Assembly (NCBI RefSeq): GCF_014696065.1
Contig: NZ_JACJPL010000026.1
Span: 62,001-126,000, forward strand
DNA: 64,000 nucleotides
Reading direction: 5' to 3'
DNA from: Leptolyngbya sp. FACHB-261
GTDB lineage: Bacteria; Cyanobacteriota; Cyanobacteriia; FACHB-261
A model generated the notes under the pieces. That model ran no database searches. It saw only the letters and a list, made by a program, of their open reading frames with translations, and was not told the origin of the DNA. This document shows, one piece after another, positions 17,310 to 24,824 of this stretch (positions are counted from its first letter, which is position 1; every line of letters begins with the position of its first letter). Made by a program: the position numbers and the translations under genes.

Positions 17310-17419
17310 TCACCTGGAGCCATACCAAGCTCCAGATGACTAACCTCTCGGTTGTTAAGACCAACCGGAGGCTGGGAGGCAGTGTAACACCTGACCCCCT
17401 CGTCGCCCCTGACGAGGGG
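17310..17419 (+). other. Cluster of three strong hairpins upstream of the small HTH gene (possible structured RNA)
   Basis: Three consecutive stems: 17310-17320 with 17329-17339 (10 of 11 pairs, 8-nt loop); 17344-17354 with 17362-17371 (CCTC + CGGTTG with one bulged T, 7-nt loop); 17396-17404 with 17411-17419 (CCCCTCGTC, 9 perfect pairs, 6-nt loop). They end about 50 nt before the ATG of the next gene. It may be a structured leader, an RNA gene or the remains of a mobile repeat. It matches no riboswitch that I recognise. Confidence 0.45.
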
Positions 17420-17472
17420 CGGGTCCTGCGGCTATTTGCCTCAACTTGCCAACCTATTGAGCTTGCCAAGCC

Positions 17473-17793
17473 ATGAATGCCGTTGAATTGTCGCCCTCGC
17501 AAATTCGTCTGCGCCTGTGGGACCACATCGCCCGTGAGCTGAACCTATCGCCTCAGGCCAAACTGCTGATGCTGATGCTCGCCAACTACACCGAACCCCG
17601 CAGCCTCAAAGCCAGCGTCCCCATCTCGCTCCTAGTGCTCAAATGCAGCATGCCCGAGCCAGTGGTCAATCACCTGCTCGTGCCCCTCGAAGCCAGCCAA
17701 CTGATCGAGCGTCAGCGCGTCCTCACCGATGCCGGACGCTCCGTGATCCTCTGCAACTTAAGCCGCCAACTGATCCAACAGAGCTTGGTCTAG
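17473..17793 (+). CDS. Small winged-helix/HTH-like protein, function unknown
   Basis: 106 residues. LSPQAKLLMLMLANYTEPRS followed by SVPISLLVLKCSMPEPVVNHLLVPLEASQLIERQR looks like the winged helix-turn-helix of the HTH_36/replication-initiator type (helix 1 for packing, recognition helix around MPEPVVNHLLVPLEASQLI). No effector domain is present. It could be a transcriptional regulator or a plasmid/phage-derived replication fragment. The hairpin-rich 17310-17419 stretch precedes it, and the DUF2079 gene converges from the right with a 42-nt gap. The HTH assignment is by pattern only. Confidence 0.6.
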   Translation: MNAVELSPSQIRLRLWDHIARELNLSPQAKLLMLMLANYTEPRSLKASVPISLLVLKCSMPEPVVNHLLVPLEASQLIERQRVLTDAGRSVILCNLSRQLIQQSLV

Positions 17794-17835
17794 CCCCCGA
17801 TCTTGTCTAGTCTGGGCCAAGATCACGTCCCAAAA

Positions 17836-19518
17836 TCACGCCTCAAGCCGCTGGTGCAGTTGCCTGAGCCGTTGGGCTTCCGGTCGCCACTGTGCCAGCG
17901 CTTCAGGATTAGACGGCACACCCCGTTGCAGCAGCACCCCGCCATCAGCAAAGCTCACCAGCCCATAGCCACTGCCGAGCATCTGGTCAATCTGGTCCAG
18001 GAATAGCGGCAGGCAACCCCGCTCATAGCTGAAGGCTGGTGCATAGCGCTCGATCTGGAACATGTCCAGAACCGCATAGTCCACCAACTGCGTCTGTCCG
18101 GCATCGTCCTTGTACTGAATCCCACCTGGCAGACGCACCACCGCCCGACGGCTAGAAACCTGCGGCACTAGATAAGTCGTTGAGCTGACGCTGGCATCCG
18201 GCGGAATCTGGGCCAGCAACGGGCGCATCTGCACCACATGGGACCACTGACGCGGCAGCGAAACATAAACCCAGGGCGAAAACGAATCCGGCAGCAGGAA
18301 GTAAAACACCCGATGGGGAACCGACGCGAAAATACTGCCCAGCAAAAACGAAAAGCCAATGCAAAAAGCCCAGAAGCGCCGAAAGCGTCGCTGCGTAAAG
18401 CGCTCAGGATGCTGTTGCCACCAGAGAATCGCCCCATAAAACAGCGGCGGCACCACCGACATCGCATAGCGCACATTCAGCGACAGCACCGTTTGCCCCT
18501 TCGCCACAAACAGCTTGAACAGCGGCGGCCCAGCCATTAACCAGGCAGCCCCAGACAGCGAGGGCACAAACGCCAACGGCAACCACTGGCCCAGCAGATA
18601 GGTCAGGGTTTTATCAACCGGCGTCACCAACTCCTGAAGCACCAGCCAGGGACGGGTCACAAAGGCCAGCAGCACATCCAGCGAACTGCCACCCTTGCCG
18701 ACATACTGCCCAAAGCGCTCCTGCATAAAGCGGTCAGAAATATCCGGTGAAAACAGCGGCATAATCACACTGCTCACACCCAACACATAGGCCACACTCA
18801 GACCGCAAGCCGTCAGCCCCACCGAGGGCGCTTTACGACTGACCAGCAAATACAGCCCCAAGCCAAACAGCCCCACCCCCGCATCTTCGCGAATGCCCAA
18901 ACCCAGAGCGAACAACAGCCAAAACCAGCGCCACTTCCGATGCTCCGCACACAGAACCAGCAAAAAGAAACACAGGGGCGTCTGCGAGATGTCGTGGAAG
19001 TTAGAAAAAGCAGGCCCAATCACCGCAATCGCTGCAAAGTAGCTGGCCGTAATCCACAACGGCAGCCAGGGCTGCGTCAAATAGTGCTGAGCCAACCGAT
19101 ACAGCGCCAATCCTCCCGCCGTAATCAGCAGCGTTTGCAGAAAAATCAGCACCACCGGCCCCGAAAGCAGGCTCGAAAACAGCCCGTAGACGGGCAACCA
19201 CAGCAGCAACGTCGGCGTGAAATGCTGGCCCAGGCGACGATAGGCCACATCCGGTGCTTGACCCAACTGCTCAACCAGCGCCGACTCCGTTGAAGACAGC
19301 GAACTCTGAAACCAGCGTCCGTGCAGGCTATTCCAGAACACCTGGTTGAAAATGCCCTGGTCAAACGACGTGTAAAACGTGAAATGGCGGTTCAGCTCGA
19401 AAAGCAGAATATAGATGCAGAAGGCTGCACTAATCCCCCATAGCCACCGCTGTGGACCGTCGAGCTTAAACCGACCCAGCATCTCCCCAAGCACCTGTGT
19501 TTGGACAGTCCCAACCAT
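17836..19518 (-). CDS. DUF2079 family multi-pass membrane protein (GT-C-like)
   Basis: 560 residues. A cytosolic N-terminus is followed by about ten hydrophobic segments, starting WLWGISAAFCIYILLF near residue 25. The DUF2079 signature is FYTSFDQGIFNQVFWNSLHGRWFQSS just after the first segment, with an acidic residue (Asp) in the first loop as in GT-C glycosyltransferases and mannosyltransferase-like proteins. A C-terminal extramembrane part follows (SSTTYLVPQVSSRRAVVRLPGG). Members are thought to transfer sugars from lipid carriers, but no substrate is established, so the role is inferred. It is encoded alone on the minus strand; a palindromic repeat cluster lies upstream. Confidence 0.9.
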   Translation of the reverse strand: MVGTVQTQVLGEMLGRFKLDGPQRWLWGISAAFCIYILLFELNRHFTFYTSFDQGIFNQVFWNSLHGRWFQSSLSSTESALVEQLGQAPDVAYRRLGQHFTPTLLLWLPVYGLFSSLLSGPVVLIFLQTLLITAGGLALYRLAQHYLTQPWLPLWITASYFAAIAVIGPAFSNFHDISQTPLCFFLLVLCAEHRKWRWFWLLFALGLGIREDAGVGLFGLGLYLLVSRKAPSVGLTACGLSVAYVLGVSSVIMPLFSPDISDRFMQERFGQYVGKGGSSLDVLLAFVTRPWLVLQELVTPVDKTLTYLLGQWLPLAFVPSLSGAAWLMAGPPLFKLFVAKGQTVLSLNVRYAMSVVPPLFYGAILWWQQHPERFTQRRFRRFWAFCIGFSFLLGSIFASVPHRVFYFLLPDSFSPWVYVSLPRQWSHVVQMRPLLAQIPPDASVSSTTYLVPQVSSRRAVVRLPGGIQYKDDAGQTQLVDYAVLDMFQIERYAPAFSYERGCLPLFLDQIDQMLGSGYGLVSFADGGVLLQRGVPSNPEALAQWRPEAQRLRQLHQRLEA

Positions 19519-19552
19519 ACCAGGCTGGTAGGGGAGATGCTAAAGCTATTGG

Positions 19553-19579
19553 TAAGGGCTTGGCAATGCCAAGCCCTTA
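19553..19579. repeat. Tight palindrome TAAGGGCTTGGC-AAT-GCCAAGCCCTTA
   Basis: Twelve perfect pairs around a 3-nt centre, with outer GGT/ACC pairing across a small bulge. It lies about 35 nt upstream of the DUF2079 start. Palindromes of this look are dispersed in many cyanobacterial genomes; the window has this single copy. Confidence 0.7.
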
Positions 19580-19621
19580 TACCAACTCACTTTTTAATCG
19601 CTACACATTTGACCCCTCCCA

Positions 19622-19662
19622 ACCTCCCCTTGGCAAGGGGAGGTGCCGTAGGCGGTGGGGTT
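19622..19662 (+). repeat. Palindromic dispersed repeat, second family
   Basis: ACCTCCCCTT-GGC-AAGGGGAGGT is a perfect 10-bp hairpin, followed by GCCGTAGGCGGTGGGGTT. This is a different sequence from the elements at 14356-17233 but of similar design. Between the two divergent repeats and the Asp-rich gene I see no coding sequence. Confidence 0.75.
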
Positions 19663-19711
19663 CTAATTTGTCGCTTGCATTTAGAGAATTGGTATTACAC
19701 GGATCGCCCCA

Positions 19712-21430
19712 TCAGTCGCGCCGGTTATTACCCCGCTGCCTAGAACCGCCCTCGTCATTGCTGCCACCGTGGGGGCGAGAGTTACCCGGATCGCAGCCCT
19801 CAGCGCCGTTGCCTATGCCCTGGTTGCAGCTCCGACGACGGCGTCCACCTTCGCGGTCATCATCGTCATCGTCATCGTCGTCATCGTCACGACCGCGACC
19901 CACTTCGATATCATCGTCATCGTCGTCATCGTCATCATCGCGCTCCACTTCGACCCGGTTGCGGTCGCCGGTAATCACACCGACTTCGCGGTTATTGAAG
20001 ATCAGCGTGCTGGCCTGGTAGGTCGTATTGTTCGTGACCGACACGATGTTGACCATCTGGCCCGGTCGCGCCAAGATTGCCGGTGCTAAATCCCCCGTGA
20101 AGCAGTTAAAGGCTCTGTCCACCAGCGTGAAATTGCCTCGAACGAAAGACACCGGATACAAGAACGTCGTTGGCACAGACGGATAGCCATTGAAGGTGAA
20201 CAGGCTAGTCGTGATGTTAGTCAGACGGCTTAAGAACGTGACCCGGTCATCACGGTAATTCTGGTCGGCACTGCCGCTGACCAGGGTAAAGAAGTCATAG
20301 AACTCCGAGCCACTAGAGCGGTCAATTACCCCATTCAGGTCGGTATCCAACCCAACAATCGTGCGCACCAAACGGTTCTGGAGCGGCCGATCCGAGAGCA
20401 TGAGCGTCACCGCAGCATTATCGGAGAGTGTTTCAAACTCACTGAGGCCGAGGAAGCGTCCAGCCGTATCAAACAAGCGCACAACGACCCGGTCGCCCGG
20501 ATTGATGCCTTGCACGAAACGAGCCCGCTCATTGGGGTTGAAGCGGAAGTCACCGATATAGCGTTCGCTGAGGTAGCCATTGGAGCGCAAAGACTTCAGC
20601 GAAACCCGAGCAATCGCCTGCGAGAGAGTCGGCTGCTTTTGCAGAACGGCCAGGCTAAAGTGACCGCGGTGGACGGGCAGAACATTGTTGCGACCCGAAG
20701 CAGCGCTTACCGTATTGCCCTGAACATAGGTGCCCTGGCCGTAAGTACCCTGAACATAGGTGCCGCTCTGTCCATAAGTATTTTGGACAGCAACTCCCTG
20801 GCTCGTCTGCTGAGTGAGGACGCGACGGCTGCTGCTCTCGGAATAAACGCCCGACTGCCCCACAGATTGGTTAACGGCAACCGTGCTCTGCTGTGTGCCA
20901 ATCGCCAGCGTGTTTAGGCTACCAAGCTGCTCCAGTTCCAGGCGTTGATCGCGGGCGCCACCAGGGAGGTCATAGCGTACCTGAACCACAGAGCGCAGTT
21001 CAGCCGTAGTGAGATCCGGCATATCAGAGCGTTGGAGGTCGCGCAGCGAAACCACTTCCACTGGCAACCTGTAGCTACCAGCATTAGCCGGAAGCAACCG
21101 GGCTCCGGGTGAGACGTAAACCTGTTGCCAACGCCCTCCCTTAGAACGAGCGTAGAGCTGATAAACCGCATTGGCGTAGGAAGTGACAGGCTTATTACGC
21201 ACCATCAGAGCCATTTGCAGGTCTGTGGTTTGTCCGCTGGTACTGACCAAACGCGTGAGTTCTGTGCCCAGATCCCAACCTTGAGCGAGCTGCTTATTAG
21301 GCCCAGTTTCCATTAAGGGCGATGCCGCCTGCACCAAACTGCCCCCCATGCCAAGCAACAGTGAAGACAGCATCAAAGCTGTGGTCGCCCGTTGGGTCAA
21401 GCTGATCACCGAAGCATCACGAGTTTTCAT
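19712..21430 (-). CDS. Secreted protein with Asp-rich tail and CNQGIGNGAEGCDPGNS motif
   Basis: 572 residues from ATG 21430, which has GGGAGA just upstream and directly precedes a signal peptide (ATTALMLSSLLLGMGGSLVQAAS). The central part (about 60-480) is a mixed beta-type region with no family that I recognise. The C-terminus has two runs of 10-11 Asp separated by IEVGRGR, then basic residues and CNQGIGNGAEGCDPGNS...GGSNDEGG, a motif I have seen at the end of several exported bacterial proteins. Poly-Asp could bind calcium or act as a flexible acidic spacer; this is inference. The gene runs with the Ser/Thr kinase, lipoprotein and DUF4112 genes on the minus strand. Confidence 0.8.
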   Translation of the reverse strand: MKTRDASVISLTQRATTALMLSSLLLGMGGSLVQAASPLMETGPNKQLAQGWDLGTELTRLVSTSGQTTDLQMALMVRNKPVTSYANAVYQLYARSKGGRWQQVYVSPGARLLPANAGSYRLPVEVVSLRDLQRSDMPDLTTAELRSVVQVRYDLPGGARDQRLELEQLGSLNTLAIGTQQSTVAVNQSVGQSGVYSESSSRRVLTQQTSQGVAVQNTYGQSGTYVQGTYGQGTYVQGNTVSAASGRNNVLPVHRGHFSLAVLQKQPTLSQAIARVSLKSLRSNGYLSERYIGDFRFNPNERARFVQGINPGDRVVVRLFDTAGRFLGLSEFETLSDNAAVTLMLSDRPLQNRLVRTIVGLDTDLNGVIDRSSGSEFYDFFTLVSGSADQNYRDDRVTFLSRLTNITTSLFTFNGYPSVPTTFLYPVSFVRGNFTLVDRAFNCFTGDLAPAILARPGQMVNIVSVTNNTTYQASTLIFNNREVGVITGDRNRVEVERDDDDDDDDDDIEVGRGRDDDDDDDDDDDREGGRRRRSCNQGIGNGAEGCDPGNSRPHGGSNDEGGSRQRGNNRRD

Positions 21431-21701
21431 AAATCTCCCAATTAGCAAGAACGAGATTGAATCGAGTCCAGGCACTGGTTGTCGTCAAAGTGCTCAGTTG
21501 TGCTACAGCCTCATTCAAACTACAGGCCGTTCCTACGTCGTCGGGATGCCCAACGCAGTAAATTTTGCTACCTCTTTGCCTAAAAGATCTTGCGTGTTTA
21601 CGCACTGAAGCAGCCGACTCACATAGAGTCGGCTGCCATGATTTCAACTTGAGCTTGCACTTTAAGCTTTCAGCCTGCGCCTAGTAGCGACACCGACCGT
21701 T

Positions 21702-23573
21702 TCAGCCTTTGTCTTTTTTCTTGCCAGGTTTATTCGGTTTATCGGGCCTGTTAGAGCGCTCCTCACGTCCGCGTTGACTCCGTGCTTGCTCACGGGCTTG
21801 GCGTGCCTGCTGGCGGGCTTGCGCACGGGCTGCATTGCGAGCTTGGTTACGGGCTGAGTTGCTCCGTGGCGCACTTTGAGCCGGAGCGCTCTGAACTGGG
21901 GGGCGAACCCGAGTCGCAGCAGGGCGAGGGGCCGCTGGACGAGGAGCCACTGGAGCGGGAGCGGCTGGACGCGGGGCTGCGGGTTGGCTCTGGCTAGTTG
22001 GCTGAGGCTGAGGACGGGGAGCCACAGGAACTGACGGGCGCGGCGCTGCAGAGCTGGGGGCAGGGTTGGCAGGGACTACAGGGACAGGCGCAGCAGGAAT
22101 AGGCACAGGAACCCGAGGCACCGTAGGCACAGGTGCTGCAGGAGCCAGCGGTTGCGAGCTGGATGGGGAACTGGGTGAGCTAGAAGCTGGGCTTGAGGAG
22201 GGGCTTGAGGAGGGGCCAGATGCAGCACCGCTTGGTGAGACCTGAGGTGAGGCACCCGGTGACGAAGCAGGCGCTGCTGGGCTGATTGCCCCGGAAGGTG
22301 TTGGGGTGCTTGCGGGTGGGCTGCTGCCTGGGTGCTTCAGCCAGAGGCTCGTGAGGCCTCCTAATCCTAATAACCCCGCTAAGGCCACAACAGCCCAACG
22401 TCCCAATCGCGTCTCTGATCGTTGAGGCGTTGACGCTGGGGTAGCGATTGCTGCCGGTTGCCCCGGTGCAATTGGCAATGTGGGGCCGGTTGCGGTGGGC
22501 GTGCCTGTCGGTGTACTTGCTGTCGGACTGCCTGTAGGTGTGCCTGTGGTTGCGGGCGCGTTTCGGGCAAAAGACGCCGTTGGGCCTGGTGTCGGCTGGG
22601 GAAGCTGATAGGGCAGGGTCGCCGCCTGTGCATCAACATCACTGAGCTCAGGGGGCGCGGCTGGCACCGGATTGCCCAGGGATTTGAGGGTAGCCAGCAC
22701 TTCAGCAGCGCTCTGCGGACGATCCTGAGGGTTTTTGGCGAGACAGGCCATGACCAGGTCTTCTAGCACCGGCGGCAGTTGTCGGCTCAGGCCCACCGCT
22801 TCAAAGGTGCGCGGCTCTTGGGACTGGTGAGCATGGTACCAACCGGCAAAGGAGTGAGTGCTGCTCTGCAACGGCAACACACCGGTCAGCATCTCGTAGA
22901 GAATGATGCCGAGGCTGTAGAGGTCTGAGCGTGCATCTAGGGGTAGCCCCTGCATCTGCTCCGGTGAGGAGTAAGCCAGAGTGCCCACATAAGAGGTCGT
23001 TTGTAGACTGAGCGTGCCTTGCTCACTCACAAACTTGGCAATGCCAAAGTCCAAGATCTTGACCAGCTCGTCCAGAGTTGTGTCTGGGATGACGACTATG
23101 TTTGAGGGTTTGAGGTCGCGGTGAATGACTGGATAGTGGCTGCCATTGACCTTAATTCCCTCGTGGGCAACTTGTAGACCCGCACAGATCTGCCGGGCCA
23201 GCGCTAGAAATCGAGTTAGGGGCAGGCGACGGCGGGCAATCAGTTCGCGTAAGTTCGGCCCCTCCAAGCACTCCATTACATAAAAAGGCACCTGGTTTTC
23301 ACCCATGCCATAGTCGCTGACCCGCACAATGTGCAAGCTTCTGTGGCTTAGCAGAGCGCAGATGTGTGCTTCTCGCTCAAATCTGGTCTGAAGCGTGTCA
23401 GTGCCGTCACTCTGAATTTGGGTCAACAGCTTGACCGCGACAGGAGTATTGCCCAGTTGCTGGTCTTCGGCCCGATAGACGCGCCCCATACCGCCCTGCC
23501 CAAGCAGGCTCACCAGGCGGTAGCGACCAGCAAATACCTGTCCTTGCAGCGGGTCAGTTACTGAGGTGGGCAT
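21702..23573 (-). CDS. Membrane-anchored serine/threonine protein kinase
   Basis: 623 residues. A Hanks-type kinase domain occupies about 16-290: glycine loop LGQGGMGRVYRAED, Lys in VAVKLL, catalytic loop HRDLKPSNIVV, DFG in ILDFGIAKF, and YSSPEQM with SDLYSLGIILYEMLTG. A proline-rich linker follows, then one transmembrane helix (WAVVALAGLLGLGGLTSLWL, near residue 400), then an extracytoplasmic tail of about 200 residues rich in Pro, Ala and Ser that ends in a highly basic Arg/Gln/Lys stretch (ARQQARQAREQARSQRGR). The kinase is expected to be cytosolic and to read signals at the envelope through its tail. No sensor domain (PASTA) is present. The substrate is unknown. Confidence 0.95.
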   Translation of the reverse strand: MPTSVTDPLQGQVFAGRYRLVSLLGQGGMGRVYRAEDQQLGNTPVAVKLLTQIQSDGTDTLQTRFEREAHICALLSHRSLHIVRVSDYGMGENQVPFYVMECLEGPNLRELIARRRLPLTRFLALARQICAGLQVAHEGIKVNGSHYPVIHRDLKPSNIVVIPDTTLDELVKILDFGIAKFVSEQGTLSLQTTSYVGTLAYSSPEQMQGLPLDARSDLYSLGIILYEMLTGVLPLQSSTHSFAGWYHAHQSQEPRTFEAVGLSRQLPPVLEDLVMACLAKNPQDRPQSAAEVLATLKSLGNPVPAAPPELSDVDAQAATLPYQLPQPTPGPTASFARNAPATTGTPTGSPTASTPTGTPTATGPTLPIAPGQPAAIATPASTPQRSETRLGRWAVVALAGLLGLGGLTSLWLKHPGSSPPASTPTPSGAISPAAPASSPGASPQVSPSGAASGPSSSPSSSPASSSPSSPSSSQPLAPAAPVPTVPRVPVPIPAAPVPVVPANPAPSSAAPRPSVPVAPRPQPQPTSQSQPAAPRPAAPAPVAPRPAAPRPAATRVRPPVQSAPAQSAPRSNSARNQARNAARAQARQQARQAREQARSQRGREERSNRPDKPNKPGKKKDKG

Positions 23574-23720
23574 GATGATGATCGAAAAATGACGAGCAGA
23601 GAACCACGACTACAGCCTTCCTACACTCCTTATATGCGATCCGGTAGATAGCACTATTCAGTCAGAGGTTCAGGCAGGGATTGAGGCGGAGAGGCTGGGT
23701 AGAGGCAACTTAACCCCTGT

Positions 23721-24137
23721 TTAACCAGGGCTTTTCTGAGCGATGGCCAGGCGTTTCTGAGCATAGACCAGGTTGCGCTGATACTCCCCGATTTTGGTTT
23801 GCGCCAGTTGCCAACGCTCATGAGTCTTTGGTACCGCTTTCATGAGGGCAATGGCTTCCTGCCACTGGGTGACTACTAAATCCCAGTCTGTTTTGCTTTG
23901 AGCGGTTTGTACCAGGTTGGCAGCGCTGACAGCGGTATCAACAGCCTGGCGGAAAAAATCGGACTGCGGTGCGGTTGGAGCTTGGACATTCGTTGCGGGG
24001 GTGGGGCTTGTGGCAGTGGGTTCTCCACCCACACAACCTGTCGCCAAAATCAAAAAGGCTACGGTGGCCCAGCAGGTCGGTCGTCTGATCAAGGCTTGCC
24101 TCAAAACTCCCCAAAGAACTTGCCCGAAAACTTGCAT
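23721..24137 (-). CDS. Putative lipoprotein, function unknown
   Basis: 138 residues from ATG 24137; the frame also reads back to 24191 without clear content. The N-terminus QVLWGVLRQALIRRPTCWATVAFLILATGC is a signal peptide with lipobox LATGC, giving a lipidated Cys. After a Thr/Pro/Ala linker comes a helical segment (FFRQAVDTAVSAANLVQTAQ...WDLVVTQWQEAIALMKAVPKTHERWQLAQTKIGEYQRNLVYAQKRL) resembling one or two TPR-like helical pairs. No enzyme motif is present. The Ser/Thr kinase gene lies about 150 nt downstream on the same strand. Confidence 0.7.
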   Translation of the reverse strand: MQVFGQVLWGVLRQALIRRPTCWATVAFLILATGCVGGEPTATSPTPATNVQAPTAPQSDFFRQAVDTAVSAANLVQTAQSKTDWDLVVTQWQEAIALMKAVPKTHERWQLAQTKIGEYQRNLVYAQKRLAIAQKSPG

Positions 24138-24275
24138 GCTCAAATCTGAACTTGCAGTACCCTTAGCCTCAATTTTGACAGCTATTGGCAACTGCTGAAG
24201 GTTTAACCTGTACAGAACCTAATAGTGTGAACATACAAGGCGACCGGTCTTCTCTACAAGCACACCCCAAACGTC

Positions 24276-24659
24276 TCAACGAGTGGCGGCAGCGACTTCG
24301 GTTAGTTCTGGTTCTGCCGCTTGCAGATGCCGTTCCAACAAAGCCAGATTGCGAATATTAGACTTATAAGTGGCGTCAAATAAGTCCCCAACCAGTGGCA
24401 CTGAGCCAACCACTGCTTCTAAGCCCACGTTAAAGATCATTTTGGCCATGGTTTCACGAGGCAAACCGAAGCGAGCGGCCAGAAAAATAATATAAGCCGA
24501 AAACCCAGTACTGATCAGATCACCAGCACCGGGAATCAAGCCCATAATCGGATCCCAGCCAATCCGAAAGCGAGTACCGGGAATGCCTATTGCCGTATCC
24601 ATTAAACGGCTAAGTCTACGAATACGGTTAAGGGTAGCGAGACGTTCAGCAATATTCAT
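24276..24659 (-). CDS. DUF4112 domain protein
   Basis: 127 residues. The DUF4112 signature is visible: RLSRLMDTAIGIPGTRFRIGWDPIMGLIPGAGDLISTG in the first half, then a hydrophobic segment (AYIIFLAARFGLP) and NVGLEAVVGSVPLVGDLFDATYKSNIRNLALLERHL. The family is small and membrane-associated, with no established function. The gene stands alone, divergent from treY with 165 nt between them, so they may share a promoter region. Confidence 0.92.
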   Translation of the reverse strand: MNIAERLATLNRIRRLSRLMDTAIGIPGTRFRIGWDPIMGLIPGAGDLISTGFSAYIIFLAARFGLPRETMAKMIFNVGLEAVVGSVPLVGDLFDATYKSNIRNLALLERHLQAAEPELTEVAAATR

Positions 24660-24824
24660 AGCTACAACAGTAGCTGTGTGTTCCCAGGCACTTCTGTACC
24701 GTGGGAGAGAACCTCTCCCCGTCTTAATGCAGAATCAAGTTGAATCTTTGAAAATCTCTCCTGCGTCAGTCGCCAAGAACGGTAAGATCTGGCAAGCTGG
24801 TTCAGTTTTCCTTAGCCTGTCGCT

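Noticed and set aside
17194-17419. Retron or diversity-generating element
   Set aside because: There are hairpins and repeats but no reverse transcriptase in the window.
17272-17526. An 84-codon minus-strand frame over the hairpin cluster
   Set aside because: The sequence is explained by inverted repeats; it overlaps the HTH gene start and shows no domain.
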